A model generated the notes under the pieces. That model saw only the letters and a list, made by a program, of their open reading frames with translations. It did no database searches and had not been told where the DNA came from. Shown piece after piece: positions 44,275-52,839 of a stretch of DNA of 64,000 nucleotides. This DNA comes from Caenispirillum bisanense. GTDB lineage: Bacteria; Pseudomonadota; Alphaproteobacteria; Rhodospirillales; Rhodospirillaceae. Position numbers and translations under genes: made by a program. Location of the stretch: positions 42,885 through 106,884 of the forward strand of contig NZ_OCNJ01000003.1 in NCBI RefSeq assembly GCF_900230255.1, given 5' to 3'. Every line of letters starts with the position of its first letter. Within the stretch, counting starts at the first letter, position 1.

Positions 44275-45717
44275 TCAGGCCGTCTTCAGGGACGGGCGCG
44301 TCGCCGGCGGCACGTTCTGGTTCTGGCGGAACAGGTTGGTCGGGTCCCACGTGGCCTTGAGGGCCGCCAGCCGGTCGTAGTTGGCGCCGTAGGCGCCGGC
44401 CACCCGGTCTTCGTCGCCGGGTATGAAGTTGACGTAGACGCCGCCCGTGGCGAAGGGTGCGGTGGCGTCCGAGAAGGCGCGGGCCCAGGCGATGCAGCCA
44501 GCGTCGTCGGCGGGGTCCGTCCAGCGCGTGTGGACGTTCATCACGTAGGCCGCATCCCGGTGCGGATAGGCGGTGGCGTCGGGTGCGGGACGCGACGCCG
44601 CACCGCCCAGCTGGGCGATGAAGATCTCGCTCTGCGGCGACGGCAGCCGCATGGCGTTGTCCACCAGCAGGTCGATCAGACCGTCGTCGAGGGCGGTGAA
44701 GTTGTGCGACTTCCAGTAGTTGCGGGCGCCCGGCGTCAGCAGGGGATCGAAAGCCGCCTGCCACGCCGCGAAGGGCATGGCGCCGACATGGACGCCCACC
44801 GGCGCGCCCAGCGCCAGCAGCGGCGCGACATCCCGTTCGGCCTGCTCCACCGTGCCGCTGTGGCACAGGGCGAACACCAGCACCGGCGTGCCGTGCGCCT
44901 CCGGCGGCAGGAAGGGCAGGGGAGGCGCACTGCGCATGACCACCCACACCGTCAGCGCATCGGGCGCCGCCGCCGCCAGGTGGCGGTACCGGCGCAACAG
45001 ATCGGCCGCCTGCGACAGGGGATGGACGATCAGCCCCGCGAAGACCTGCGGCCCCACCGGGTGGAGCGCGAAGTCGAAGGCGGTGACGACGCCCAGGTTG
45101 GCGCCGCCGCCGCGCAGGCCCCACAACAGCTCGGCGTGACGGTCGGCGTCGACCCGCAGCCGGCGGCCGTCGGCGGTGACCATTTCGGCCCCGGTCAGGG
45201 AGTCCACGGTCATGCCGAGCGACCGGCTGAGCCAGCCGAAGCCGCCGCCGAGGGTCAGCCCGGCGACGCCGGTGGTCGAGTTGATGCCGAGCGGCACGGC
45301 GAGGCCGTGGGCCTGGGCCTCGCGATCGAGGTCGGACAGCAGCGCGCCCGGCTCGACGCGGGCGGTGCGCGCCTCCGGATCGACCTGGACCGAACGCATG
45401 AGCGACAGGTCGATCACCAGGCCGCCGTCGCACATGGCCGAGCCGGCGATGTTGTGGCCGCCGCCGCGCACGGCGGTCAGCAGGCGGTGCGCGGCGGCGA
45501 AGCGCACGCAGGCCATGACGTCGGCAGTGCCGAGACAGCGGGCGATGACGGCGGGGCGGCGGTCGATCATGCCGTTCCAGATGCGCCGGGCCTCGTCGTA
45601 GCCGGCGCTCCGCGGCGTGAGCAACGGGCCGCGCATGGAGGCTTCCAGCGCCGCCAGCCCGGTATCGTCCAGGGCGAGGGTGGGGCCGTCGAGGGTCGCG
45701 ATCCGGTTGGGTTCCAT
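44275..45717 (-). CDS. FAD-linked oxidase of the berberine-bridge-enzyme type
   Basis: The 480-residue flavoprotein has a PCMH-type FAD domain with AVRGGGHNIAGSAMCDGGLV; the histidine is the usual covalent flavin link. It also has GLTLGGGFGWLSRSLGMTVD, where the second, cysteinyl link of bicovalent members is missing. The C-terminal BBE motif is YDRLAALKATWDPTNLFRQN. Such enzymes oxidise alcohols, sugars or phenolics with O2. It has no signal peptide. The start at 45717 has GGAG upstream. It is divergent from an HxlR-like regulator, which probably controls it together with the cupin gene. Confidence 0.88.
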   Translation of the reverse strand: MEPNRIATLDGPTLALDDTGLAALEASMRGPLLTPRSAGYDEARRIWNGMIDRRPAVIARCLGTADVMACVRFAAAHRLLTAVRGGGHNIAGSAMCDGGLVIDLSLMRSVQVDPEARTARVEPGALLSDLDREAQAHGLAVPLGINSTTGVAGLTLGGGFGWLSRSLGMTVDSLTGAEMVTADGRRLRVDADRHAELLWGLRGGGANLGVVTAFDFALHPVGPQVFAGLIVHPLSQAADLLRRYRHLAAAAPDALTVWVVMRSAPPLPFLPPEAHGTPVLVFALCHSGTVEQAERDVAPLLALGAPVGVHVGAMPFAAWQAAFDPLLTPGARNYWKSHNFTALDDGLIDLLVDNAMRLPSPQSEIFIAQLGGAASRPAPDATAYPHRDAAYVMNVHTRWTDPADDAGCIAWARAFSDATAPFATGGVYVNFIPGDEDRVAGAYGANYDRLAALKATWDPTNLFRQNQNVPPATRPSLKTA

Positions 45718-45762
45718 TGTGCATCTCCGCGGAACGGTTGACAGGTCGTCCGCATGCACATT

Positions 45763-45772
45763 GGACATGTCC
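45763..45772. promoter_or_regulatory. Short palindrome in the oxidase/HxlR divergent promoter
   Basis: GGACATGTCC is a perfect 10-bp palindrome in the 129-bp gap between the oxidase and regulator genes. A TTGACA hexamer occurs at 45738-45743 on the plus strand. HxlR proteins bind short symmetric sites between divergent genes, so it is a candidate operator. Confidence 0.35.
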
Positions 45773-45846
45773 GGCAAATGCGCTCAAGTTCTGGAACTGT
45801 ACTGCCGGGAAATGTCTCGGGCAGCGTACTTAGGGAGGGCCGTGTC

Positions 45847-46557
45847 GTGACCACCCAGTCCTATGGGCAATTCTGCCCCGTCGCCATGGCGGCGGAGATC
45901 CTGTGCCGGCGCTGGACCATGGTGGTCCTGCGGGAACTGATCGCCGGCAGCACCCGCTTCAACGAACTGCGGCGCGGACTGGCGCGCATGTCGCCGGCGT
46001 TGCTGTCGACCCGGCTGAAGGAACTGGAAGAGGCCGGCCTGATCGTGCGCGTGGCGCTCGGCCAGCCCGAGGTGCACCACTACCGGCTGACGGAAGCCGG
46101 CCGCGACCTGCGCCCGGTGGTGGAAGCCATGGGCCTGTGGGGCCAGCGCTGGGTCCAGACCGAGCCGAGCCTGCGCAACATGGAGCCGGGGCTTCTGATG
46201 TGGGACATGCGGCGCAACCTCGACTGCTCGCCCATGCCTGACCGCCGCTGCGTGATCGAGTTTCTGTACCCCGAACTGCGGGAGGCGCGGCGGCACTGGT
46301 GGCTCATCGTCGATCGCGGCGAGGTGGACCTGTGTTCCATCGATCCGGGCCTCGACGTCGACCTCTACGTCGTCACCGACCTGCGCACCATGACCCGCAT
46401 CTGGATGGGACTGAGCAGCGCCGGCGCGGCCACCGACGACGGGACCATGACGGTCTCCGGTGATCCGCGGCTGGCGGACTCGATGGGGGTCTGGCTCGGG
46501 CTCAGCCCGTTCGCACGCGAGCCGAAGCGGGTTGCGGAGGCCGTCGGTGCGGGATAG
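45847..46557 (+). CDS. HxlR-type winged-helix regulator
   Basis: The 236-residue product (GTG start) reads VTTQSYGQFCPVAMAAEILC, then RRWTMVVLRELIAGSTRFNE and LSTRLKELEEAGLIVRV, the HxlR/MarR-like winged helix with the conserved N-terminal cysteine. After residue 110 comes an extra domain (about 120 residues, with WWLIVDRGEVDLCSIDPGLD) not found in minimal HxlR proteins, resembling SCP2-like sterol-carrier folds in related regulators. GGGAGGG precedes the GTG. It probably senses a ligand or redox signal and controls the divergent oxidase and cupin genes. Confidence 0.82.
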   Translation: MTTQSYGQFCPVAMAAEILCRRWTMVVLRELIAGSTRFNELRRGLARMSPALLSTRLKELEEAGLIVRVALGQPEVHHYRLTEAGRDLRPVVEAMGLWGQRWVQTEPSLRNMEPGLLMWDMRRNLDCSPMPDRRCVIEFLYPELREARRHWWLIVDRGEVDLCSIDPGLDVDLYVVTDLRTMTRIWMGLSSAGAATDDGTMTVSGDPRLADSMGVWLGLSPFAREPKRVAEAVGAG

Positions 46558-46895
46558 GCCCGGCCCGTTCCGGGTCCGTCGGGGCAGGCTCGATGGCCGG
46601 GTTGCGCGGGATGGGCAGTCGTCGTTTCGTTCGACCGGACGTCCGGTCACAATAGACGAGAGGCGGGAAGCAGGTCTCGCGCCGCCTGCCGGCCTTCGGC
46701 GACACTGCTTTTTTTGGCTCGGAGTAGATTTTCTGGCGTTTGCCGACGGCAAATCGCCGGAAAACATGGCGCTATCTTGAAATTATATTTATCATGCTTA
46801 CTCATTCAGGCGGATGATGGCCACGGGTCGTGCCGCATCGGGTTCATCCACCAGGGGCCGCCCCCTGCCGTCGGCGGGGCGCCGCCGCAGCGGCC
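46558..46895. other. Intergenic region before the HWE kinase operon
   Basis: No gene is evident. A GC hairpin lies just after the HxlR stop (CCCGG, CCGGG near 46561-46576). A T-rich run is at about 46709-46715, the long palindrome described separately at 46735-46758, and an AT-rich block at about 46775-46800 (TTGAAATTATATTTATCATG) looks promoter-like for the downstream kinase genes. Confidence 0.5.
46735..46758. promoter_or_regulatory. Extended palindrome upstream of the kinase operon
   Basis: TTTGCCG and CGGCAAA are perfect arms around a single A (46739-46753). The symmetry extends outward through GGCG and CGCC with one offset base. It sits just upstream of the AT-rich promoter-like block, where a dimeric regulator could bind. 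Confidence 0.45.
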
Positions 46896-46976
46896 ATGAA
46901 CTCCGTCGACCGCCTGTCGAGACCGGAAATGGATGTCATGACAGATGCCCCCGAACGCGATGCCGATACCGTGTAA
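46896..46976 (+). CDS. Tiny ORF coupled to the HWE kinase start
   Basis: A 26-residue ORF starts MNSVDRLSRPEMDVMTDAPE and ends at TAA, overlapping the kinase ATG as TAATG (46974-46978). The kinase start has no ribosome site of its own, so coupling is plausible. The decayed copy at 22691 keeps MNPVDRLSRPEM; of three base changes in the first 12 codons, two are silent, which argues the peptide was once translated. No strong ribosome site is seen for it either. It could be a leader peptide or a small partner. Confidence 0.45.
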   Translation: MNSVDRLSRPEMDVMTDAPERDADTV

Positions 46977-49900
46977 TGGTTAATCCACCAAACAAGGCTG
47001 CGTCCGGGCGTCAGGTGCCTCCGGCTGATCAGGAAGCCGCAACTCCACGCTTGCCCCAGGACACCGCGATCGCCGGATCCGACGAGGGCGGGGACGCATC
47101 GACCGATGACGCCGAGGACGGCTTTCCCGTCGTCGGCATCGGCGCCTCGGCGGGCGGCATCCAGGCGCTGATCCGCCTGTTCGAGGCGACGCCGTGCGAC
47201 ACCGGCATGGCGTTCCTGGTCGTCGTGCACCTCGACCCCACCCGCGAGAGCGCCCTGGCGCACATTCTCGGCCAGCACACCGCGATGCCCGTGGTCGAGG
47301 CGGCGGACGGCATGGCGATCGAGCCCGACCGTGTCTACGTGATCGCGCCGGATGCCTCGTTGACGGTCGCCGGCGGCAAAATGAAGCTGACGCCACCGCC
47401 CGAGCGGCGCGGCCACCGCTACCCCATCGACCGGCTGTTCGCGTCGCTGGCGTTGCATCGCCGTGAACGCGCCATCTGCATCGTCCTGTCGGGGACCGGC
47501 AGCGATGGCACGGAAGGACTGAAGGAGGTCAAGGCGTACGGCGGCTGCATCCTCGTGCAGGACCCCGCGACCGCCGCCTTCGACGGCATGCCGCGCAGCG
47601 CCATCACGGCGAACCTCGCCGATCAGGTTCTCGCGCCGGAGCATATGGCGGACGCCCTGCTGCGCTACATCCGGCACGCCTACCTTGCCGGGCCGGAAGA
47701 TGCCGACGACGCGCCGCCCGACGGACCGTCCATCGATCCGGTGCTGGCGCTGCTGCGCACCCGGGCCGGCCAGGACTTCCGCCATTACAAGCCCGGCACG
47801 CTCCTGCGCCGCATCCACCGGCGCATGGGCCTCAACGGCGTTCAGGCCGTCGGCGACTACGTCGACTTTCTCCGCGCCAATCCGGCCGAGGTCGACACCC
47901 TCGTCAAGGATCTGATGATCAGCGTCACGGGGTTCTTCCGCGATCCGAAGGCCTGGAAGGCCCTCGACGAAGCGGTGCTCGCGCCGCTGGTCGCAGCGCG
48001 CGAAGACGACACGCCGGTGCGCATCTGGGTTCCCGCCTGCGCCACCGGCGAGGAAGCCTATTCCGTCGCCATGCTGCTGGTCGAGCGCGCCGAGGCGTCG
48101 AACAAGCGGCTCGACATCAAGGTCTTCGCCACCGATGGCAGGGACGACAACCTGGACCGGGCCCGCGTCGGCCTCTATGCCGAAGGCGCGGTCGCGACGG
48201 TGCCGCCGGAGCGTCTGCTTCGCTTCTTCGACAAGCTCGACGGCCACTATCAGGTGAAGCGGGAGCTTCGCGAGCGCGTGGTGTTCGCGACCCATAGCCT
48301 GCTGCGCGACCCGCCGTTCTCCCGCCTCGACCTGGTCAGTTGCCGCAATCTGCTGATCTACCTGGGGCCGACCGCCCAGAAGCGGGCGCTGGCGCTGCTG
48401 CATTTCGCGCTGCGCGAGGGCGGGCATCTGTTTCTCGGCAATGCCGAGACCGTCGGGCAGCAGGACGACCTGTTCGAGGCGGTCTCGAAGAAGTGGCGCA
48501 TCTATCGCCGGCTTGGTCCGACCCGCCGCGGCATCGTCGAGTTCCCGGCCCTGCCGACGCTCACGCGGACGCGGCAGGTCGACGAACCCGGCGCGCCGGA
48601 AGAGGCCCGCCCGCTGGCGCGCCCGGCCGAACTGGCACGACGGGCGCTGCTGGATCGCTTCGCCCCGGCCTCCGTGCTGGTCGACGGCAAGGGGCACGCC
48701 CTGTGGTTCCATGGCGACACGGGCGACTATCTCGCGCCGCCCCCGGGCGAACCGAGCCGCGACCTGCTCGCCATGGCGCGCGGCGGTCTGCGCGGCAAAC
48801 TGAGCGACGGCCTGCGCCGTGCCGCCAGGGAAAGGCGGTCCGTCACGCTCCATGCCCGGGTCCGGCTGGGCGGCGGCACGCAGGCGGTCACCGTCATCGT
48901 CGCACCGGTGGCGGCCCCCGAGGGGCCGAGCAGTCTGCTTCTGGTCAGCTTCTGCAAGGCGGATGCACCGCATTCCCCCGCCACGGCCGCCGGCGGTCGC
49001 GGCGACGGCCACGAGGGCGCCGGCGCTCGCGCCAGCTTCGAAGACGAACTGGAAACGACCCGTGCCGAGTTGCAGGACACGATCGACCGGCTGGGGGGCG
49101 CCAACGAGGCGTTGAAGGCGGCCAACGAGGAAGTGACCTCGATGAACGAGGAGCTTCAATCGACCAACGAGGAGCTGGAAACCTCGCACGAGGAAATGCA
49201 GTCGTTCAACGAGGAACTGCAGACCCTCAACAGCCAGCTTCAGCACAAGGTCCAGGAGGTGGAGGACGCCGCCGACCGGCTCAGCAACCTGTTGGCCGGC
49301 AGCGACGTCGCGACGGTGTTCCTGGACGAGACCCTGTGCATCATGTGGTTCTCGCCGGCCAGCACGAAGCTGCTCGACCTTATGCCCTCGGATATCGGAC
49401 GGCCGATCAAGAATTTCGCCTTGAAGGTCGCCGACGACGCGCTGCTGCGGGATGCCGAGGCCGTGCTCCGGGATCTGAGCGGCATCGACGCAGAGGTGCG
49501 CAGCGACGCCGGCCGCTGGTACATGCGGCGTCTGCTCCCCTACCGCACGCACGACAATCGTATCGCCGGGGTGGTCGTCAGCTTCTTCGACATCACGGAC
49601 CGCAAGCTGGCGACCGATGCGGTCGACGAAGCCCGCATCTACGCCGAGGCGATCATCGATACGGTCCGCCACCCGATCCTGGTGCTCGACCAGGAGTTGC
49701 GCGTGCTGTCCATCAACCCGGCATTCTGCGAGTCGTTCGCCTGTCCCCAGGAAGCGTCGGCCGGACTTCTGTTGCAGGACCTCGATCACGGCGCATGGGA
49801 CATTCCTGAGTTGCGGCACCTGCTGCAGGCCGTGCTGGCGGAGGACAAGCCGTTCCAGGGGTTCGCCGTCAAGCACCACTTCCCGCGCCTCGGGCTGCGC

Positions 49901-50614
49901 AACATGCTGCTCAATGCGCGCAAGCTGGTGCGGCGCGGCGGCGATCCGCGGGACCTCATTCTGCTCGCCATCGAGGACGTCACCGCCCGTGTCGATGCCG
50001 AAGACCGCGCGGCCATCCTGATCGACGAACTCAATCACCGCGTGAAGAACATGCTCGCGATGGTGCAGTCGCTCGCGTTTCAGACGGTGCGGCGCAGCCG
50101 GTCGCTCGACGAGTTCAAGGAGGCGTTCGAAGGGCGCCTGCACGCGCTCGGCCGCACCCACGACCTGCTGGTCCAGCAGGACTGGGGCAGCACGGAACTG
50201 GGTGAAATCGTGCGGCTGACATTCGACCCCCACGGAGCGGACGACCGGATCGCCGTCGACGGTCCGGTCTCGTCCCTCACGCCGGAAGCCGGCGTCGCCA
50301 TGGCGATGGTCCTGCACGAGCTGATGACCAATGCGGTCAAGTACGGCGCCCTGTCCTCCAAAAGCGGCCACCTGCAGGTGAACTGGCGCGTGGAGGGGGC
50401 GGCCGGGGATGAGCAGATCCATTTGAGCTGGATCGAAAGCGGCGGGCCGCCGGTGACGCCGCCCGCCCGTCACGGTTTTGGGTCCAGCCTCATCGAGCGG
50501 ACCATCGTCAACCAGCTCGGCGGCACGGCGACGCCGACGTTCCGGCCGGACGGGCTGCACTACGAGATCATCGTGCCGTCTCACGGAAACGTACCGAGCC
50601 TGCCTCCAACATAG
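46976..50614 (+). CDS. CheB-CheR-PAS hybrid HWE histidine kinase
   Basis: The product is 1212 residues. Domains in order are: CheB methylesterase-like (about 45-240; IGASAGGIQAL, LSGTGSDGTEGLKEVKAYGG); CheR methyltransferase-like (about 250-510; FFRDPKAWKALDEAV, WVPACATGEEAYS, SCRNLLIYLGP); a long coiled coil (about 690-770; NEELQSTNEELETSHEEMQS); two PAS regions (about 770-1005); and an HWE kinase module with H1021 (LNHRVKNMLAMVQSLAFQT), VLHELMTNAVKYGALS and WIESGGPP. There is no membrane segment, so it is cytoplasmic. It probably phosphorylates the single-domain receiver encoded 9 bp downstream. Signal unknown. Confidence 0.9.
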   Translation: MVNPPNKAASGRQVPPADQEAATPRLPQDTAIAGSDEGGDASTDDAEDGFPVVGIGASAGGIQALIRLFEATPCDTGMAFLVVVHLDPTRESALAHILGQHTAMPVVEAADGMAIEPDRVYVIAPDASLTVAGGKMKLTPPPERRGHRYPIDRLFASLALHRRERAICIVLSGTGSDGTEGLKEVKAYGGCILVQDPATAAFDGMPRSAITANLADQVLAPEHMADALLRYIRHAYLAGPEDADDAPPDGPSIDPVLALLRTRAGQDFRHYKPGTLLRRIHRRMGLNGVQAVGDYVDFLRANPAEVDTLVKDLMISVTGFFRDPKAWKALDEAVLAPLVAAREDDTPVRIWVPACATGEEAYSVAMLLVERAEASNKRLDIKVFATDGRDDNLDRARVGLYAEGAVATVPPERLLRFFDKLDGHYQVKRELRERVVFATHSLLRDPPFSRLDLVSCRNLLIYLGPTAQKRALALLHFALREGGHLFLGNAETVGQQDDLFEAVSKKWRIYRRLGPTRRGIVEFPALPTLTRTRQVDEPGAPEEARPLARPAELARRALLDRFAPASVLVDGKGHALWFHGDTGDYLAPPPGEPSRDLLAMARGGLRGKLSDGLRRAARERRSVTLHARVRLGGGTQAVTVIVAPVAAPEGPSSLLLVSFCKADAPHSPATAAGGRGDGHEGAGARASFEDELETTRAELQDTIDRLGGANEALKAANEEVTSMNEELQSTNEELETSHEEMQSFNEELQTLNSQLQHKVQEVEDAADRLSNLLAGSDVATVFLDETLCIMWFSPASTKLLDLMPSDIGRPIKNFALKVADDALLRDAEAVLRDLSGIDAEVRSDAGRWYMRRLLPYRTHDNRIAGVVVSFFDITDRKLATDAVDEARIYAEAIIDTVRHPILVLDQELRVLSINPAFCESFACPQEASAGLLLQDLDHGAWDIPELRHLLQAVLAEDKPFQGFAVKHHFPRLGLRNMLLNARKLVRRGGDPRDLILLAIEDVTARVDAEDRAAILIDELNHRVKNMLAMVQSLAFQTVRRSRSLDEFKEAFEGRLHALGRTHDLLVQQDWGSTELGEIVRLTFDPHGADDRIAVDGPVSSLTPEAGVAMAMVLHELMTNAVKYGALSSKSGHLQVNWRVEGAAGDEQIHLSWIESGGPPVTPPARHGFGSSLIERTIVNQLGGTATPTFRPDGLHYEIIVPSHGNVPSLPPT

Positions 50615-50623
50615 GATTGAGCC

Positions 50624-51007
50624 ATGGACGGACGGTCAGAAGCCCTTCGCGGTCTTCGCATTCTCGTCGCCGAAGACGAGATGCTCGTCCTGATGGAGAT
50701 AGAGGACATGCTGGGAGAGCTGGGGTGCGTCGTCGTGGCGCGCGCATCCACCGTCGCCGCCGCACTGGCCATGGCCGACGACACCGCGCTGGACGGCGCG
50801 CTTCTCGACATGAATTTGCGCCGTGAATCTATTCTACCCGTTGCGGAGAAGCTCATGGCACGAAACGTGCCCTTCTTCTTCATCACCGGCTACGCCGGCC
50901 GTGCGGGGGAAACGCCAATTCTCGCCGATGCGCTGCGGCTGACCAAGCCCTTCACCAAGCGCGTTCTGAGCAACGCCATGGTCCAAGCCTTCGCCGGCCG
51001 GAACTAA
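50624..51007 (+). CDS. Single-domain response regulator
   Basis: The 127-residue protein is a lone receiver domain: LRILVAEDEMLVLMEIEDML with the acidic pocket, phospho-acceptor D62 in DGALLDMNLR, and lysine in LTKPF. There is no output domain, so it acts by protein contact or as a phosphate sink, as receivers paired with HWE kinases often do. It follows the kinase by 9 bp. Its first codons are duplicated in the relic at about 22794-22838. Confidence 0.9.
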   Translation: MDGRSEALRGLRILVAEDEMLVLMEIEDMLGELGCVVVARASTVAAALAMADDTALDGALLDMNLRRESILPVAEKLMARNVPFFFITGYAGRAGETPILADALRLTKPFTKRVLSNAMVQAFAGRN

Positions 51008-51243
51008 CGCAGGTTAAGGCACGGCCGGCGCCGCCGCGCCACAATGGTTGCCGTACCATGATCGGCAGCCACGGCACCCGCGTCATGCCGATCGGGGGCC
51101 ACCGCTACCGCGTCGAGGCCGGCGGAGACGAGCAGCCGATCAACAGGATGGCGACCGAAACCATCGTCCGCGCCCGTGTGCTCGACCCGGCCGGCCGGCC
51201 AGGACGGCGGCATTCTGAGCAACCAGTGACTCCGGAGGGCGGC

Positions 51244-51528
51244 ATGCTCACCATCGAGGACTGCATCGGCCTGAGTGAACTGACCGACGACGAAATCCGG
51301 GCCATCGCCCAGCATGAGCACATCCCCGAAATGGCCGCCGTGGAGTTGGGCAACTATCTGCTCCACCTTCCCGACGGCGGCAAGCGGATCCGCCAGGTGA
51401 TCCTGGACGACATCGAGCACGCCTCGCGCACCAACGACGTGGCGCAGAGCGCCAAGCTCAAGCTCGTCCTCAAGGCCTTCATCGGGATGCACCCGGAGGC
51501 ATCGGTGCGGTCGGTGGAACGGGAGTAG
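51244..51528 (+). CDS. Small hypothetical protein
   Basis: The 94-residue product starts MLTIEDCIGLSELTDDEIRA after a good ribosome site (GGAGGGCGGC). It is helical and acidic, with AIAQHEHIPEMAAVELGNYL and KRIRQVILDDIEHASRTNDV. I do not recognise the family with confidence. Its 3' end overlaps the convergent Crp gene by 50 bp. Confidence 0.65.
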   Translation: MLTIEDCIGLSELTDDEIRAIAQHEHIPEMAAVELGNYLLHLPDGGKRIRQVILDDIEHASRTNDVAQSAKLKLVLKAFIGMHPEASVRSVERE

Positions 51529-52279
51529 GCGGACCGGGCGGGCAGGGGCCCAGCCACGCGCCGGCCGCCTCGACGTCGAAGCACGCGGCGGCGGCGAGGC
51601 GGTCGGGGTCGAGGATGCGCAACATGCCGCCCTCGTAGGCGACGAGCCCGTCGGCGCGCAACGTCTTCAGGGTGCGGTTGACGTGTACCGCGGTCAGACC
51701 CAGCGCATCGGCGAGGACACCCTGCGTGAGCGGGATCTGCACGGCGTGATCGGGGATCGCCGCCCGCCGGCAACGGTAGTACAACTCGACCAGCAGCAAC
51801 GCGACGCGCTCGCGGGCCGTGCGCCGGCCCACCGCCGTCAGGTGTTCGTAGGCCATCGCGGCATTGCGCGACATGGCTTTCATCAGGACATGCAGCCCGG
51901 CCGGATGCGCCGTCGGCGATGTGGTCGCAGCCGCCACCGGCATGGCACATACGGTGGCATCGGTGGCGGCCTGGATGCCGAAGCCCGCACTGCCGACGAG
52001 GAGGGGCACCACCACGTCGCCGGGCACCACGATGTGGAGAATCTGCCGCCGCCCGTCGCTCAGCAAGGCCGAAAGCAGCAGCCAGCCCTCGATGAGGGTC
52101 AGGATGTCCGCCGGCGGCTCGCCCTGCGCCGCGAGGTCCGCGCCTGCCGCATAGCGACGGATGCGGCCGTGTCCCTGTGGCAGCGCCCCAGGATCCCGCC
52201 AGCAGGAGCGGCAGGCGCGGTGGGTGCCGCAGGAGGCGGGGTCCGACCGCTCGGGAGGTCGGGGGCGCGGAAACACCAT
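51479..52279 (-). CDS. Crp/Fnr-family transcriptional regulator
   Basis: The 266-residue protein has a cyclic-nucleotide-binding-like domain (about 45-150; LLSDGRRQILHIVVPGDVVV) and a C-terminal winged helix with IPLTQGVLADALGLTAVHVN followed by RTLKTLRADGLVAYEGG. Fnr-type cluster cysteines are not apparent. A proline-rich tail ends the protein. The ATG at 52279 has GGGAGG upstream and is followed, on the 5' side, by a 17-bp palindrome that may be its own operator. Target genes unknown. Confidence 0.85.
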   Translation of the reverse strand: MVFPRPRPPERSDPASCGTHRACRSCWRDPGALPQGHGRIRRYAAGADLAAQGEPPADILTLIEGWLLLSALLSDGRRQILHIVVPGDVVVPLLVGSAGFGIQAATDATVCAMPVAAATTSPTAHPAGLHVLMKAMSRNAAMAYEHLTAVGRRTARERVALLLVELYYRCRRAAIPDHAVQIPLTQGVLADALGLTAVHVNRTLKTLRADGLVAYEGGMLRILDPDRLAAAACFDVEAAGAWLGPCPPGPPTPVPPTAPMPPGASR

Positions 52280-52298
52280 GACTCGTTTCCTCCCTGGC

Positions 52299-52326
52299 CG
52301 CAGCGTGACGCTGCGATGCTTTTTTA
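52299..52326 (+). terminator. Perfect 8-bp hairpin followed by a T-run
   Basis: CGCAGCGT and ACGCTGCG flank a single G (52299-52315); after ATGC comes TTTTTTATT on the plus strand. It has the form of an intrinsic terminator, yet no plus-strand gene ends here. It lies in the 5' region of both the Crp gene (minus) and the ORF at 52385 (plus). It could be a leader attenuator for the latter or a symmetric operator for the former. Confidence 0.45.
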
Positions 52327-52384
52327 TTGTGGACCTGGAAGTATGCGCGCCGCAGGCCGTCGGCCGCGAGCCGGGAGAAGAGGT

Positions 52385-52735
52385 ATGCAGCGGGTCGCCG
52401 CACTCACCGACCGGCGGGGAGCTTCCGCTTTCGTATCGCCGTTCTTCGAAATGGCGCCGTGGATACTGGTCCACGACAGCAAGGGCGGGGACGCGCTGCG
52501 GTGGATCCGCAACGAGGACCGCGACCGTCGGCGGCTCCGCCGCAGGATCGTCGACCAGGACGTCGACGCCCTGGTGTGCGGATGGATCGACAGGGAGTCC
52601 CTGGTGTACCTCATGTGCCGCAGCGTATCCGTCTTCATCGCGCCGTGTGACGAGCCGGCCGCCGGCCTGGCGGCGGACGTCGCCGCCCGCCGTCCGACTG
52701 CCTTCGCGACCTTGGAAAATCTCCGGCATCCCTGA
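52385..52735 (+). CDS. Small hypothetical protein
   Basis: The 116-residue ORF starts MQRVAALTDRRGASAFVSPF after GGGAGAAGAGG. The later part looks protein-like (WILVHDSKGGDALRWIRNED, LVCGWIDRESLVYLMCRSVS). There are no recognisable domains. Divergent from the Crp gene, it could be its target. The opposite strand is also open here, so the call is moderate; an internal Met at 52451 is an alternative start. Confidence 0.45.
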   Translation: MQRVAALTDRRGASAFVSPFFEMAPWILVHDSKGGDALRWIRNEDRDRRRLRRRIVDQDVDALVCGWIDRESLVYLMCRSVSVFIAPCDEPAAGLAADVAARRPTAFATLENLRHP

Positions 52736-52839
52736 CGGCGGGACCGCCGCCTCTGCATCGAAGGCCGGGCGGATGCGCCGGAACGACGCCGCCTCGTCGG
52801 CCGGTTCCGGCAGAGCGCAGGGCGCCGTCGCCTGCCGGT

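Noticed and set aside
46814-46975. Longer N-terminus for the HWE kinase
   Set aside because: The 54 extra residues are arginine-rich and unlike any domain; the region instead holds the tiny ORF conserved in the relic.
46844-50584. A 1246-codon open frame on the minus strand opposite the HWE kinase
   Set aside because: It is a shadow frame with low-complexity, histidine- and arginine-rich sequence; the plus strand has all CheB, CheR and kinase motifs.
51058-51243. N-terminal extension of the small protein at 51244
   Set aside because: The later start has a much better ribosome site and the added residues look random.
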